64,000 bases of DNA from Serratia ficaria (GTDB lineage: Bacteria > Pseudomonadota > Gammaproteobacteria > Enterobacterales > Enterobacteriaceae), in assembly GCF_900187015.1 (NCBI RefSeq), contig NZ_LT906479.1:992001-1056000 (forward strand), read 5' to 3'. The position numbers and the translations under genes were made by a program. Position 1 is the first letter of the stretch, and every line of letters starts with the position of its first letter. The notes under the pieces were generated by a model. It was not told the origin of the DNA and searched no databases. It saw only the letters and a list, made by a program, of their open reading frames with translations. Below, piece by piece: positions 34,413 to 42,200 of this stretch.

Positions 34413-35636
34413 ATGCGTATTTTTTCCTCCATAAAATCACCGACAATTGGCAATGCGTCGCCTTCCAATTGGCCGCTGGCGTTTTGCGCCGGTTTGCTGG
34501 GCATTGGGCAAAACGGATTGCTGGTCGCGCTGCCGATGTTAGTCGGCATGACCCAGCTGTCGCTGTCCGTCTGGGCTGGGCTGTTGACGCTCGGTTCGAT
34601 GCTGTTTCTGGTCGGCTCGCCCTGGTGGGGGCGGCAGTCGGAAATTCGCGGCTGCAAGTTTGTGGTAACCATGGCGTTAGCGGGGTATTTGTTCAGTTTC
34701 GCTTTACTGGCGCTGGCGGTGTGGGGGCTTTCGGCCGGCTGGCTGCCGCCGATGGTCGGATTGGGCGGCCTGATCGCGGCGCGCATTATCTATGGGCTGA
34801 CGGTTTCCGGCATGGTGCCGGCCAGCCAAACCTGGGCGCTGCAGCGCGCAGGTTATGAACAGCGGATGTCGGCGCTGGCCACCATCAGTTCGGGGCTGAG
34901 TTGCGGACGCCTGCTCGGGCCGCTGTGCGCCGCGCTGGCGCTGTCGATCCATCCGATGGCGCCGCTGTGGCTGATGGCCATCGCGCCGCTGATCGCACTG
35001 CTGGTGGTCTGCCGGCAGCATAACGATCCGCCGCTGCCGCCGGTGGCGCATCAGCAAAATCGTCTGCGCCTCAGCATGGCGCCGTATCTGCTGTGCGCGG
35101 TGCTGCTGGCGGCGTCGGTCAGCCTGATGCAGCTTGGCCTGTCGCCGCATTTGGCCCGGCTGTTCAGCCATTCCGCCATCGCCGTCAGCCATCATGTGGC
35201 GGTGTTGCTGAGCGTGGCGGCGGGCTGTACGCTGCTGGCGCAGTTCCTGGTGGTGCGCCCGCAGCGTTTCAGCGCCCCCCGGTTGCTGTTGATTGCCGCC
35301 GTGCTGATGGCCGCGGGGCTGGCGCTGATGTGCACGCCACCGCTGGCGCTGTTCTATGTCGGCTGCGCGCTGGCTTCCTTCGGCGCGGCGATGGCGACGC
35401 CGGGCTATCAGCTGATGCTGAACGACAAGTTGTCCACCGGCAAAGGATCCGGCGCGATAGCCACCAGCCACACGCTGGGCTACGGCCTGAGCGCGCTGAT
35501 GGTGCCGGTGGTGGCGAAGTTTTATGGCGAGTCGCAGCTGATCGCTGCGGCGCTGGCGATGGCCGTCCTGCTGGGCGGCGTCAGCGGCTGGCTGTGGCGC
35601 CGGCATCGCATAACGATCAATTCCGCGGGAGAGTAA
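34413..35636 (+). CDS. shiF: MFS transporter ShiF, probable aerobactin exporter
   Basis: A 407-residue major facilitator with 12 predicted helices (first TM AGLLGIGQNGLLVALPMLVG). In pColV-type loci shiF is divergent from iucA, exactly as here. Such ShiF-like proteins are implicated in siderophore release. The divergent start and shared Fur boxes suggest co-regulation with the biosynthetic operon. It is followed after five bases by a siderophore-reductase-like gene, forming a two-gene operon. Confidence 0.88.
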   Translation: MRIFSSIKSPTIGNASPSNWPLAFCAGLLGIGQNGLLVALPMLVGMTQLSLSVWAGLLTLGSMLFLVGSPWWGRQSEIRGCKFVVTMALAGYLFSFALLALAVWGLSAGWLPPMVGLGGLIAARIIYGLTVSGMVPASQTWALQRAGYEQRMSALATISSGLSCGRLLGPLCAALALSIHPMAPLWLMAIAPLIALLVVCRQHNDPPLPPVAHQQNRLRLSMAPYLLCAVLLAASVSLMQLGLSPHLARLFSHSAIAVSHHVAVLLSVAAGCTLLAQFLVVRPQRFSAPRLLLIAAVLMAAGLALMCTPPLALFYVGCALASFGAAMATPGYQLMLNDKLSTGKGSGAIATSHTLGYGLSALMVPVVAKFYGESQLIAAALAMAVLLGGVSGWLWRRHRITINSAGE

Positions 35637-35641
35637 TCGAC

Positions 35642-36526
35642 ATGTCCGGCGCATCAAGCTACAGAATTTTTGACATCAAATTGAAAAGCAAAGAAAACGT
35701 CTCGCCTTCGCTGTTGCGTTGCGTGTTCGAGGGGCCGGAGGTGCATCGCATGAAGCTGGAGGCGCCGGATCAGCGCATCAAGCTGCTGTTCCCGGCCGCC
35801 GACGGCCAGATCCCGCAGCTGGAAAACGGCGCGGACTGGTACAGCCATTATATGGCGATCCCGAAAGAGCGGCGCCCGGTGATGCGCACCTATACGCTGC
35901 GGGCGCTGCGTCGGGCGCAAAATCAGCTGGACGTGGAGTTCGTGCTGCACGGGGTGAACGGCCCGGCCTCCGCCTGGGCGACCCATGCCGCGCCGGGCGA
36001 CGCCATTCAGGTGGTGGCGCCCAACGGCGACTTCGCCGGCGACAGCGGCGGTTACGAATGGGCGCCGCCGACGCAGCTGCAGCAGGCGTTGCTGATTGCC
36101 GATGAAACGGCGGTGCCGGCGGCGATGGGCATTCTGGAGCAGCTGGCGCGCCAGGCCAACCCGCCGCGGGTGCAGGCGTTCTTCGAAGTGCCGGTGGCGG
36201 GCGATTGCCTGGCGCTGGAGCAATTCCCGTTCGCCGAAGTGTACTGGCTGCCGCGCGACGTCGGGCACCAGCAGATGCACGGCACGCTGCTGGTGGAAGC
36301 GGTGCGCCAGCGGGTGGCGATCCCCGCTTCGGCGCGCGCCGAAGCGCAGTCGCTGGCGGAGAACAGCCTGGGCGGCGATCTGTTGTGGGAACGCGCCGAG
36401 GGGGCGAAAAGCTTCTACGCCTGGGTGGCGGCCGAATCCTCGGCGGTGAAATCGCTGCGGCGTTATCTGATCGGCGAATGCGATTTGGACCGCTCAACCG
36501 TCAACTTTATGGCCTACTGGTGCTGA
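35642..36526 (+). CDS. Siderophore-interacting protein (ViuB/YqjH-like ferric-siderophore reductase)
   Basis: A 294-residue flavin reductase of the SIP family. The FAD-binding domain has RTYTLRALRR near residue 82 and the GPASAWATHAAPGD block near residue 115. The NAD(P)H domain has LIADETAVPAAMGILEQL, and the C-terminal segment FYAWVAAESSAVKSLRRYL is the SIP signature. It should reduce Fe(III) in the imported siderophore so that iron is freed in the cytoplasm. The frame is open far upstream as a shadow of shiF; ATG 35642, five bases after the shiF stop, gives the normal family length. Confidence 0.88.
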   Translation: MSGASSYRIFDIKLKSKENVSPSLLRCVFEGPEVHRMKLEAPDQRIKLLFPAADGQIPQLENGADWYSHYMAIPKERRPVMRTYTLRALRRAQNQLDVEFVLHGVNGPASAWATHAAPGDAIQVVAPNGDFAGDSGGYEWAPPTQLQQALLIADETAVPAAMGILEQLARQANPPRVQAFFEVPVAGDCLALEQFPFAEVYWLPRDVGHQQMHGTLLVEAVRQRVAIPASARAEAQSLAENSLGGDLLWERAEGAKSFYAWVAAESSAVKSLRRYLIGECDLDRSTVNFMAYWC

Positions 36527-36550
36527 CTGCTCACGGCGGCGCCCGCTGAA

Positions 36551-36934
36551 TTACCCGATCAAACTGACGTGCGCCGCCACGATGCGCCAGCCGCAGGGCA
36601 GCTTCACCCAGGTTTGCATCTGCCGGCCGACGCTGTCGCTGCCCGGGCGGCGAAATTCGGTGCTGGCCACCGCCATGTCGTCGCCATAGGTGGTGATTTG
36701 GGTGTTTTCCAACTGCCGATCCAGCCCCTGCGACGGGCGCCGCAGGCGGAAGTCGCGGATCTGATCGATGCCGTACAGATTCTCGCCGGCGCCGTAGCGC
36801 ACCGTGCGGCCGTCGTGCCAGAACAGCTCATCCAGCACCTCGATATCGTTGCCGATCAGCGCCTGCTCATAGCGATAGAAAGCGGCGTTCACCTCTGCCA
36901 GCACCGCCGGCCGGTCGATATATTCACTTTTCAT
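36551..36934 (-). CDS. hpxZ: HpxZ-like SnoaL/NTF2-fold protein (AtzH-like)
   Basis: A 127-residue cone-shaped NTF2-like protein of the DUF3225/AtzH group (AAFYRYEQALIGNDIEVLDELFWHDG, with TVRYGAGENLYG). It is the last gene of hpxWXYZ. The AtzH homologue in cyanuric acid degradation is reported to be a small hydrolase or decarbamoylase helping an AtzE-type amidase; whether HpxZ is catalytic is not known. It begins three bases after hpxY. Confidence 0.82.
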   Translation of the reverse strand: MKSEYIDRPAVLAEVNAAFYRYEQALIGNDIEVLDELFWHDGRTVRYGAGENLYGIDQIRDFRLRRPSQGLDRQLENTQITTYGDDMAVASTEFRRPGSDSVGRQMQTWVKLPCGWRIVAAHVSLIG

Positions 36935-36937
36935 GGA

Positions 36938-38338
36938 TTAATCCTGTTTTTGCGGTAACACGCAGGCGGTCACGCCGCGCTGTTCCAGCGCATAGGCGGC
37001 GCGCAACGCCAGATCTTCGCGCCACGGCGGGGCGATCAGCTGTACGCCCAGCGGCAGGCCGGCGGCGGTCGTCAAGGGCACGCTCACCACCGGCAGGCCG
37101 AGGAACGAAATCGGCTGCGTCAGCATGCCCATGCTGGCGCGGGTCGGCAGATCGACGCCGTTGATGCGCATCGTCTCCTGGCCAATCGGGGTGGCGCCGC
37201 ACGGCGTGGCCGGGGCGATCAGGATGTCCCAGTGTTCGAACAGCGGCGATGCCTGCTGTTGAAAATGGGCGCGGAAACGCTGGGCCTGCACGTACCAGGC
37301 GGCGGGCAGCATGGCGCCGGCCAGCAGCCGCTCGCGCGACAGCGGTTCAAAACGTTCGGGCTGGCTGCGCAGCTGCGGCAGGTAATGATTGCCGCCTTCG
37401 GCGGCGCTGATGATAAAGGCCGCCGAACGCGCCAGCTCGGCCTGCGGCAGTTCGACGTCGGCGATCGCCTCCAGCGCCTGCGCCACCCGCCGTACGGCCT
37501 GTTTGGCGTCGTCGTCGCACCACTGCTGGAAGTATCCGCCCAGCACCGCGCAGCGCAACCCTTGCTGGCCGCGCGGCAGCAGCGCTTCGGTATGGGTTAC
37601 CGGCTTGTCGGCCTGGAAACGGTCTTCAATGTCGGTCCCCTGCATCACGTCGTAGACCGCCGCCAAGTCGCGCACCCGGCGGGCGAACGGGCCGAGATGA
37701 TCCAGGCTGGCGACGAACGGCTGGCTGCCGCTGCGCGACAGGCGGCCGAAGGTCGGCTTCAAGCCGTAAATGCCGCACAGCGAAGCGGGCACGCGGATGG
37801 ACCCGTTGGTGTCGCTGCCGAGTGAAAAATTAACCAGCCCGGCCGCCACCGCCGCCGCCGAACCGCCGGAGGAACCGCCGGCGATGCGGGTGGCGTCATG
37901 CGGATTGCGGGTGGCGCCGTAATGGCTGTTTTCGGTGGTGAAGCCGTAGGCATAGGCATCCATATTCAGCATGCCGGAGAGCAGGGCGCCTTGCCCGGCC
38001 AGCCGGGTTATCGCCCAGGCGTCCCGTTTGGCCGGCGGCCGGTCGCTGAACAGGCTGGCGCCGGCCAGGGTGGTTTCCCCGGTCACGTCGAACAGGTTCT
38101 TTACCGCATAGGGAATGGCGGCCAGGGCGGGCAGCGGCAGGCCCTTGGCGCGGGCGCGGTCGAGATTATCGGCCTCGCTCAGCATGCGTTCACGGGTGAC
38201 GTGGGTATAGGCATTCAGCGCGGGATTGTGCCGGTCGATATCGTCCAGCGTTTGCTGGGCTATCTCGCGGGCGGAGATGGCGCCTTGCTTCAGCGCCGCG
38301 CGGATCTCGGCGATCGACAGTGAGCTTAGCGAATTCAT
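36938..38338 (-). CDS. hpxY: AtzE/GatA-type amidohydrolase HpxY
   Basis: A 466-residue amidase-signature hydrolase. The Ser-cisSer-Lys triad is visible: Lys80 (IPYAVKNLFD), the Ser156/157 loop (AGGSSGGSAAAVAAG) and Ser180 (GSDTNGSIRVPAS). The family hydrolyses carboxybiuret/allophanate-like or carbamoyl amides. In the hpx pathway it is placed in oxalurate/oxamate breakdown, with the exact substrate inferred. It needs a small GatC/AtzG-like partner, which is hpxX immediately upstream with overlapping stop and start. ATG 38338 is chosen; an upstream extension is a shadow of hpxX. Confidence 0.85.
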   Translation of the reverse strand: MNSLSSLSIAEIRAALKQGAISAREIAQQTLDDIDRHNPALNAYTHVTRERMLSEADNLDRARAKGLPLPALAAIPYAVKNLFDVTGETTLAGASLFSDRPPAKRDAWAITRLAGQGALLSGMLNMDAYAYGFTTENSHYGATRNPHDATRIAGGSSGGSAAAVAAGLVNFSLGSDTNGSIRVPASLCGIYGLKPTFGRLSRSGSQPFVASLDHLGPFARRVRDLAAVYDVMQGTDIEDRFQADKPVTHTEALLPRGQQGLRCAVLGGYFQQWCDDDAKQAVRRVAQALEAIADVELPQAELARSAAFIISAAEGGNHYLPQLRSQPERFEPLSRERLLAGAMLPAAWYVQAQRFRAHFQQQASPLFEHWDILIAPATPCGATPIGQETMRINGVDLPTRASMGMLTQPISFLGLPVVSVPLTTAAGLPLGVQLIAPPWREDLALRAAYALEQRGVTACVLPQKQD

Positions 38339-38526
38339 GCGCGGTATACCCCCGCGATCTCCAGCCGCTGGTCGAGCGGAAAGGCCATCAGCGGCTCGGC
38401 CATGGCGGCGATGCGCCGGAACTGGGTCAGCAGTTCCTGCCGGCGGGCATCGTCCAGCTCCAGCGCCAGGATGGTTTCCATCTGGCGAATGTAGGTCGCC
38501 CAGTCGGCGGCGGTGTGGTGGTCCAT
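38335..38526 (-). CDS. hpxX: HpxX, small DUF4089/AtzG-like amidase partner
   Basis: A 63-residue all-helical protein of the AtzG/GatC-like DUF4089 family (WATYIRQMETILALELDDARR, ending EIAGVYRA). Such proteins are tight structural partners of AtzE-type amidases. It overlaps hpxY by four bases, fitting a 1:1 complex. Short, but its position, composition and conserved ending make it a real gene. Confidence 0.83.
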   Translation of the reverse strand: MDHHTAADWATYIRQMETILALELDDARRQELLTQFRRIAAMAEPLMAFPLDQRLEIAGVYRA

Positions 38527-38551
38527 AGGTTCTCCCGGTAATCAAAAGTGG

Positions 38552-40138
38552 CTAGAAGCCGGCGGCGCTGCCGTTGCTGCGCGGATCGAAGGCGCCTTCG
38601 AGCATGCCGTTGGTATGCCGCACGATGGCGCCGGCGTGGCCGACCGCTTCGCTGAAGTCCGGCAGCAGTTCAACCTCGTGGCCGCGTCGGCGCAGGTAAT
38701 CGAGGGTTTCCGCGCTGAAGCGGCCTTCCAGTTTCAACGCGTCGGAGCTTTCGCCCCAGGTGCGGCCGAGCAGCCAGCGCGGCGCGCTGATCGCCTGCTG
38801 CAGCGGCAGCCCCTGCACCACATGGCGCACGAACAGCGCCGCCTGGGTCTGCGGCTGGCCGTCGCCGCCCATCGAGCCGTACACCAGCGTGCGGCCGTCG
38901 TACAGCCTGGCGGCGGCCGGATTCAGGGTGTGGAACGGCTGCTTGCCCGGCGCCAGCGCCAGCAGGTGGTCGGCGTCCAGGCTGAAGGACGCGCCGCGGT
39001 TTTGCCACAGCACGCCGCTTTGCGGCAGCACCACGCCGCTGCCAAATTCATGATAGATGCTCTGAATGAAAGACACCGCCAGGCCGCTGCTGTCCATCAC
39101 GCCCATCCAGACGGTGTCGCCCGGCCCTTTGCCCGCGCCCCAGGGCGCCGCCTGCTGCGGATCGATGCGTTTCGCCAGCGAATCCAGATGTTCGGCCGCC
39201 AACAGCGCCTGCGGATCCTGCGTCATATGCCGCGGATCGGTGATGTATCGGTCGCGCAGGCCGAACGCCAGCTTGGTGGCTTCGACCAGGCTATGCACCA
39301 CGGCGCCTTCGGGCTGGCCGACCAGCGGCAGGCGATCGGTCAGCCCGAGGATGGCGAGCGACACCAGCCCCTGGGTCGGCGGCGTCAGGTTGAAGATCTC
39401 GCCTTTCTGGTGCTCCAGCCGCAGCGGAACGCGGCGACGCGGCCGGTAATCCGCCAGATCCTGGGCGGTGAGCGGCATGCCCAGCGTCGCCATGTCCGCC
39501 GCCATGCTGCGGGCCAGCGGGCCGCGATAAAAGCTGTCCAGCCCGTCTTCGGCCAGGGCGATCAGCGTATCGGCCAGGCGCGGCTGACAGAAGCGTTGGC
39601 CGGCCTGGGGGATCTCCCCCTGCGGCAGGTAGGTGCGGGCGAAGTGTTCCACCTCCGCCAGCTCATGATACTTGCTGCGCGTCGCCGCCTCCTGGGACGC
39701 GGTGACCGGGATGCCGTCGGCCGCATAGCGAATGGCGTCGGCCAGCAGGCGCGACGGCGGCAGCTGTTCGCCGCCCAGTTCGGTGGAATAGTCCAGCGCC
39801 GCTTGCCAGCCGCCGACGGTGCCGGCGACGGTCAGCGCCGCCCTGGGGCCGCGGTGAGGTATGCGGCTTTCCCCGGCGTAGAAATCCAGCGACGCCAGCG
39901 ATCCCGCCGCGCCGCTGGCGTCGATCGCCACCGGGTCCCCCTGCGGCGGCACAATCAGCCAGAAGCCGTCGCCGCCGATGCCGTTCATATGCGGGTAGAC
40001 CACGGCGATGGAGGCCGCCGCGGCCACCATCGCTTCAATGGCGTTGCCGCCGGCGCGCAGCACCGCCAGCGCGCTTTCGCTGGCGAGGTGATGGGGAGTG
40101 ACCGCCATGCCCAATGGCGCGGTGTTGCTGTTAATCAT
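38552..40138 (-). CDS. hpxW: Oxamate amidohydrolase HpxW (gamma-glutamyltransferase fold, Ntn hydrolase)
   Basis: A 528-residue Ntn hydrolase of the gamma-glutamyltransferase superfamily. It lacks a signal peptide and so acts in the cytoplasm, unlike true GGTs. Self-cleavage is expected before Thr342 (GKGPGDTVWMGVMDSSG), giving large and small subunits. Other landmarks are MNGIGGDGFW near residue 51 and YGSMGGDGQPQTQAALF near residue 440. In Klebsiella HpxW hydrolyses oxamate to oxalate and ammonia. It heads the hpxWXYZ operon, preceded by a sigma-54-like promoter. Confidence 0.88.
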   Translation of the reverse strand: MINSNTAPLGMAVTPHHLASESALAVLRAGGNAIEAMVAAAASIAVVYPHMNGIGGDGFWLIVPPQGDPVAIDASGAAGSLASLDFYAGESRIPHRGPRAALTVAGTVGGWQAALDYSTELGGEQLPPSRLLADAIRYAADGIPVTASQEAATRSKYHELAEVEHFARTYLPQGEIPQAGQRFCQPRLADTLIALAEDGLDSFYRGPLARSMAADMATLGMPLTAQDLADYRPRRRVPLRLEHQKGEIFNLTPPTQGLVSLAILGLTDRLPLVGQPEGAVVHSLVEATKLAFGLRDRYITDPRHMTQDPQALLAAEHLDSLAKRIDPQQAAPWGAGKGPGDTVWMGVMDSSGLAVSFIQSIYHEFGSGVVLPQSGVLWQNRGASFSLDADHLLALAPGKQPFHTLNPAAARLYDGRTLVYGSMGGDGQPQTQAALFVRHVVQGLPLQQAISAPRWLLGRTWGESSDALKLEGRFSAETLDYLRRRGHEVELLPDFSEAVGHAGAIVRHTNGMLEGAFDPRSNGSAAGF

Positions 40139-40177
40139 CTCTTGGCCCTTTTCTGAGGTCGCATCTGATTAAGGACA

Positions 40178-40193
40178 AGCAAGAGGCGTTCCA
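40178..40193 (-). promoter_or_regulatory. Candidate sigma-54 promoter of hpxWXYZ
   Basis: Read on the - strand: TGGAAC, GCCTC, TTGCT. The GG and GC dinucleotides are exactly ten bases apart as sigma-54 requires, and only one position of the TGGCAC hexamer differs. Transcription would start about 30 bases before the hpxW ATG. Function is inferred from sequence. Confidence 0.6.
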
Positions 40194-40338
40194 CTTTTCC
40201 CGCCGGACAATAATCGCTTGCCAGCGGGTGGCCGAAGCGTGCTATGTTCCGCTGAAACAAAGGTTACATCCCCGTCATCTTTTCAGCGTGCGGCGGCGTT
40301 GGCTGCGCGCTGAACGGCAGGGGCAAGCAGGAGTAACG

Positions 40339-41178
40339 ATGCAACAGATTGATGAGCGCCTGCGCGGCGAATATCCGCAGCTGACGCCGCTGGAGCAGCG
40401 GGTGGCCGATTTTATCTTCGACCACTTCGATGACCTGCTCGGCTACAACAGCGCCGAACTGGCGCGCCTGAGCGGCGTATCCAAAGCCACGGTCAGCCGG
40501 CTGTTCAAGCGCCTGGGCTACCGCAGCTACCGCGATATGCGCGATGAGCTGCGCACCCTGCGCCAGAGCGGCATGCCGCTGACCGACAACCGGGACGCGG
40601 TGCAGGGCAACACCCTGCTGGCGCGCCACTACAAGCAGGAGATGGCCAACCTGACTCACTGGGTGAACCATATCGATGCGCACCAGTTCAATGCGGTGAT
40701 CGCCGCGCTGGTGCAGGCGCGGCGCGTGGTGCTGATGGGGTTCCGCAACAGTTACCCGGTGGCGATGCACCTGCGCCAACAGCTGCTGCAGGTGCGCGAA
40801 AGGGTGCTGCTGGTGCCGCAGCCGGGGCAAACCCTGGCGGAAGAGCTGGCCGATCTGGCGCCGCAGGACGTGGCGGTGGTGGTGGCGTTTCGCCGCCGTC
40901 CGCGCCAGCTCAGGGCGATCCTGACCCGGCTGCAAACTCAACGGGTGCCGACGCTGTTGATCTGCGAGCCGCAGGCGCAGGCGCTGATCCCGCTGGCCAG
41001 CTGGCATTTGGCCGCGTCGCTCGACAGCGTGTCGGCCTTCGACAGCTACTCCGCCGCCATGAGCCTGGCCAATCTGCTCAGCAACGCGCTGCTGCACGAG
41101 ACGCTGGCGCAGGGCAGGCAGCGCATCCATCAAATCGCCGATTTGTACCAGGAGCTGGACGAACTGGAACAGCGCTGA
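40339..41178 (+). CDS. hpxU: RpiR-family transcriptional regulator (HpxU-like)
   Basis: A 279-residue RpiR regulator. The N-terminal HTH_6 domain has LTPLEQRVADFIFDHFDDLLGYN and AELARLSGVSKATVSRLFKRLGY. The C-terminal SIS domain, usually a phosphosugar sensor, runs from about residue 125. It lies between and probably controls the hpxW operon and the transporter-hpxJ operon. The start at 40339 has AGGAG at the right distance; a longer frame from GTG 40228 lacks family similarity. Confidence 0.8.
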   Translation: MQQIDERLRGEYPQLTPLEQRVADFIFDHFDDLLGYNSAELARLSGVSKATVSRLFKRLGYRSYRDMRDELRTLRQSGMPLTDNRDAVQGNTLLARHYKQEMANLTHWVNHIDAHQFNAVIAALVQARRVVLMGFRNSYPVAMHLRQQLLQVRERVLLVPQPGQTLAEELADLAPQDVAVVVAFRRRPRQLRAILTRLQTQRVPTLLICEPQAQALIPLASWHLAASLDSVSAFDSYSAAMSLANLLSNALLHETLAQGRQRIHQIADLYQELDELEQR

Positions 41179-41201
41179 ATCCGGCGCCGTTTTGGTGCTT
41201 G

Positions 41202-41218
41202 TGCACTTTAATGGTGCT
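41202..41218. promoter_or_regulatory. NtrC-type enhancer site upstream of the hpx transporter operon
   Basis: TGCACT, TTAAT, GGTGCT (17 bases) matches the NtrC palindrome TGCACC-N5-GGTGCA at ten of its twelve defined positions. It lies about 110 bases upstream of the sigma-54 -24 box, the usual distance for an enhancer. Binding is inferred. Confidence 0.75.
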
Positions 41219-41327
41219 TTCTCTTCCCCATGTTGTTCCCCTCCCCGCCGCAGCGAGCGCGGGGAAATAGCGATGGTCATCCGATAACCTGCGGGCATTA
41301 AAGCAGATCGTTCATCGCATCCCCGGT

Positions 41328-41343
41328 TGGCACATTAGTTGCA
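41328..41343 (+). promoter_or_regulatory. Sigma-54 (-24/-12) promoter of the ABC transporter-hpxJKQT operon
   Basis: TGGCAC (41328-41333), ATTAG, TTGCA (41339-41343) is a perfect match to TGGCAC-N5-TTGCW with the obligatory ten bases between GG and GC. The first gene of the operon starts 54 bases downstream. Confidence 0.85.
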
Positions 41344-41396
41344 GAGTGATACGCAAAGAATCTTTTGTTTCATCATTTCACCATCGGGGATACTCT

Positions 41397-42188
41397 ATGA
41401 ACATCAAGAAAACACTGTGGGTTGCCTTGGCTGCGGTCGCGTTGATGGCGCAGGCGGCTTCGGCGATGGCGGACCAGCTGCAGGAGATCCAGCGGCGCGG
41501 CGTGCTGCGCGTGGCGGTGCCGCAAGATTTCCCGCCGTTCGGCTCGGTCGGCACCGATCTGCAGCCGCAGGGTTATGACATCGACATGGCGCATTATCTG
41601 GCCGACAAAATGAAACTTAAGTTGCAGCTGGTGCCGGTGACCAGCGCCAACCGCGTGCCTTACCTGCAGACCAACAAGGTGGATCTGGTGATCTCCAGCC
41701 TGGGTAAAAACCCGGAGCGCGAGAAGACCATCGCCTTCAGCCGCGCCTATGCGCCGTTCTTCCTCGGCGTGTTCGGTCCGCAGGACGCCGCGTTGGGCGA
41801 CGCCGCGCAGCTGGCCGGCAAAACCGTCGGCGTGACGCGCGGCGCGGTGGAAGACATGGTGCTGAGCGATAGCGCGCCGAAGGGCGCGCAGATCAAACGT
41901 TATGAGGATAACAACACCACGTTGTCGGCCTATCTGTCCGGCCAGGTGCAATACATCGCCACCGGCAATCTGGTGGTGAGCGCCCTGGCGCGGCAGAATC
42001 CGGGCAAGGCGCCGGTCGCCAAGTTCATGCTGAAGGATTCGCCGTGCTACGTGGGCCTGCGCCTGGGCGAACCGGCGCTGAAGGCCAGGGTGGACGAGCT
42101 GATTGGGCAGGCGCTGCAGGACAACACCCTGAATGGCCTGTCGGAAAAATGGCTGAAAGCGCCGCTGCCCGCCAACCTTGGCGCCTAA
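41397..42188 (+). CDS. Polar amino-acid-type ABC transporter, periplasmic substrate-binding protein
   Basis: A 263-residue SBP_bac_3 protein. A signal peptide ends at QAASAMA, then DQLQEIQRRGVLRVAVPQDFPPFGSV, the typical start of the mature domain, and GYDIDMAHYLADK. NPEREKTIAFSRAYAPFFLG is the family motif. It should capture a small polar ligand in the periplasm for the two permeases and the ATPase that follow. Placement in the hpx operon suggests an allantoin- or ureide-like ligand, or an amino acid; sequence alone does not decide. This gene and the next three correspond in position to Klebsiella hpxFGHI (recalled, not verified). Confidence 0.85.
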   Translation: MNIKKTLWVALAAVALMAQAASAMADQLQEIQRRGVLRVAVPQDFPPFGSVGTDLQPQGYDIDMAHYLADKMKLKLQLVPVTSANRVPYLQTNKVDLVISSLGKNPEREKTIAFSRAYAPFFLGVFGPQDAALGDAAQLAGKTVGVTRGAVEDMVLSDSAPKGAQIKRYEDNNTTLSAYLSGQVQYIATGNLVVSALARQNPGKAPVAKFMLKDSPCYVGLRLGEPALKARVDELIGQALQDNTLNGLSEKWLKAPLPANLGA

Positions 42189-42200
42189 CGGGAGCGTCCG

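Noticed and set aside
41243..41264. Hairpin CCCCGC ... GCGGGG between hpxU and the transporter operon
   Set aside because: The stem has six pairs with no T tract, so it was not called as the hpxU terminator. It could be incidental between the enhancer and the promoter.
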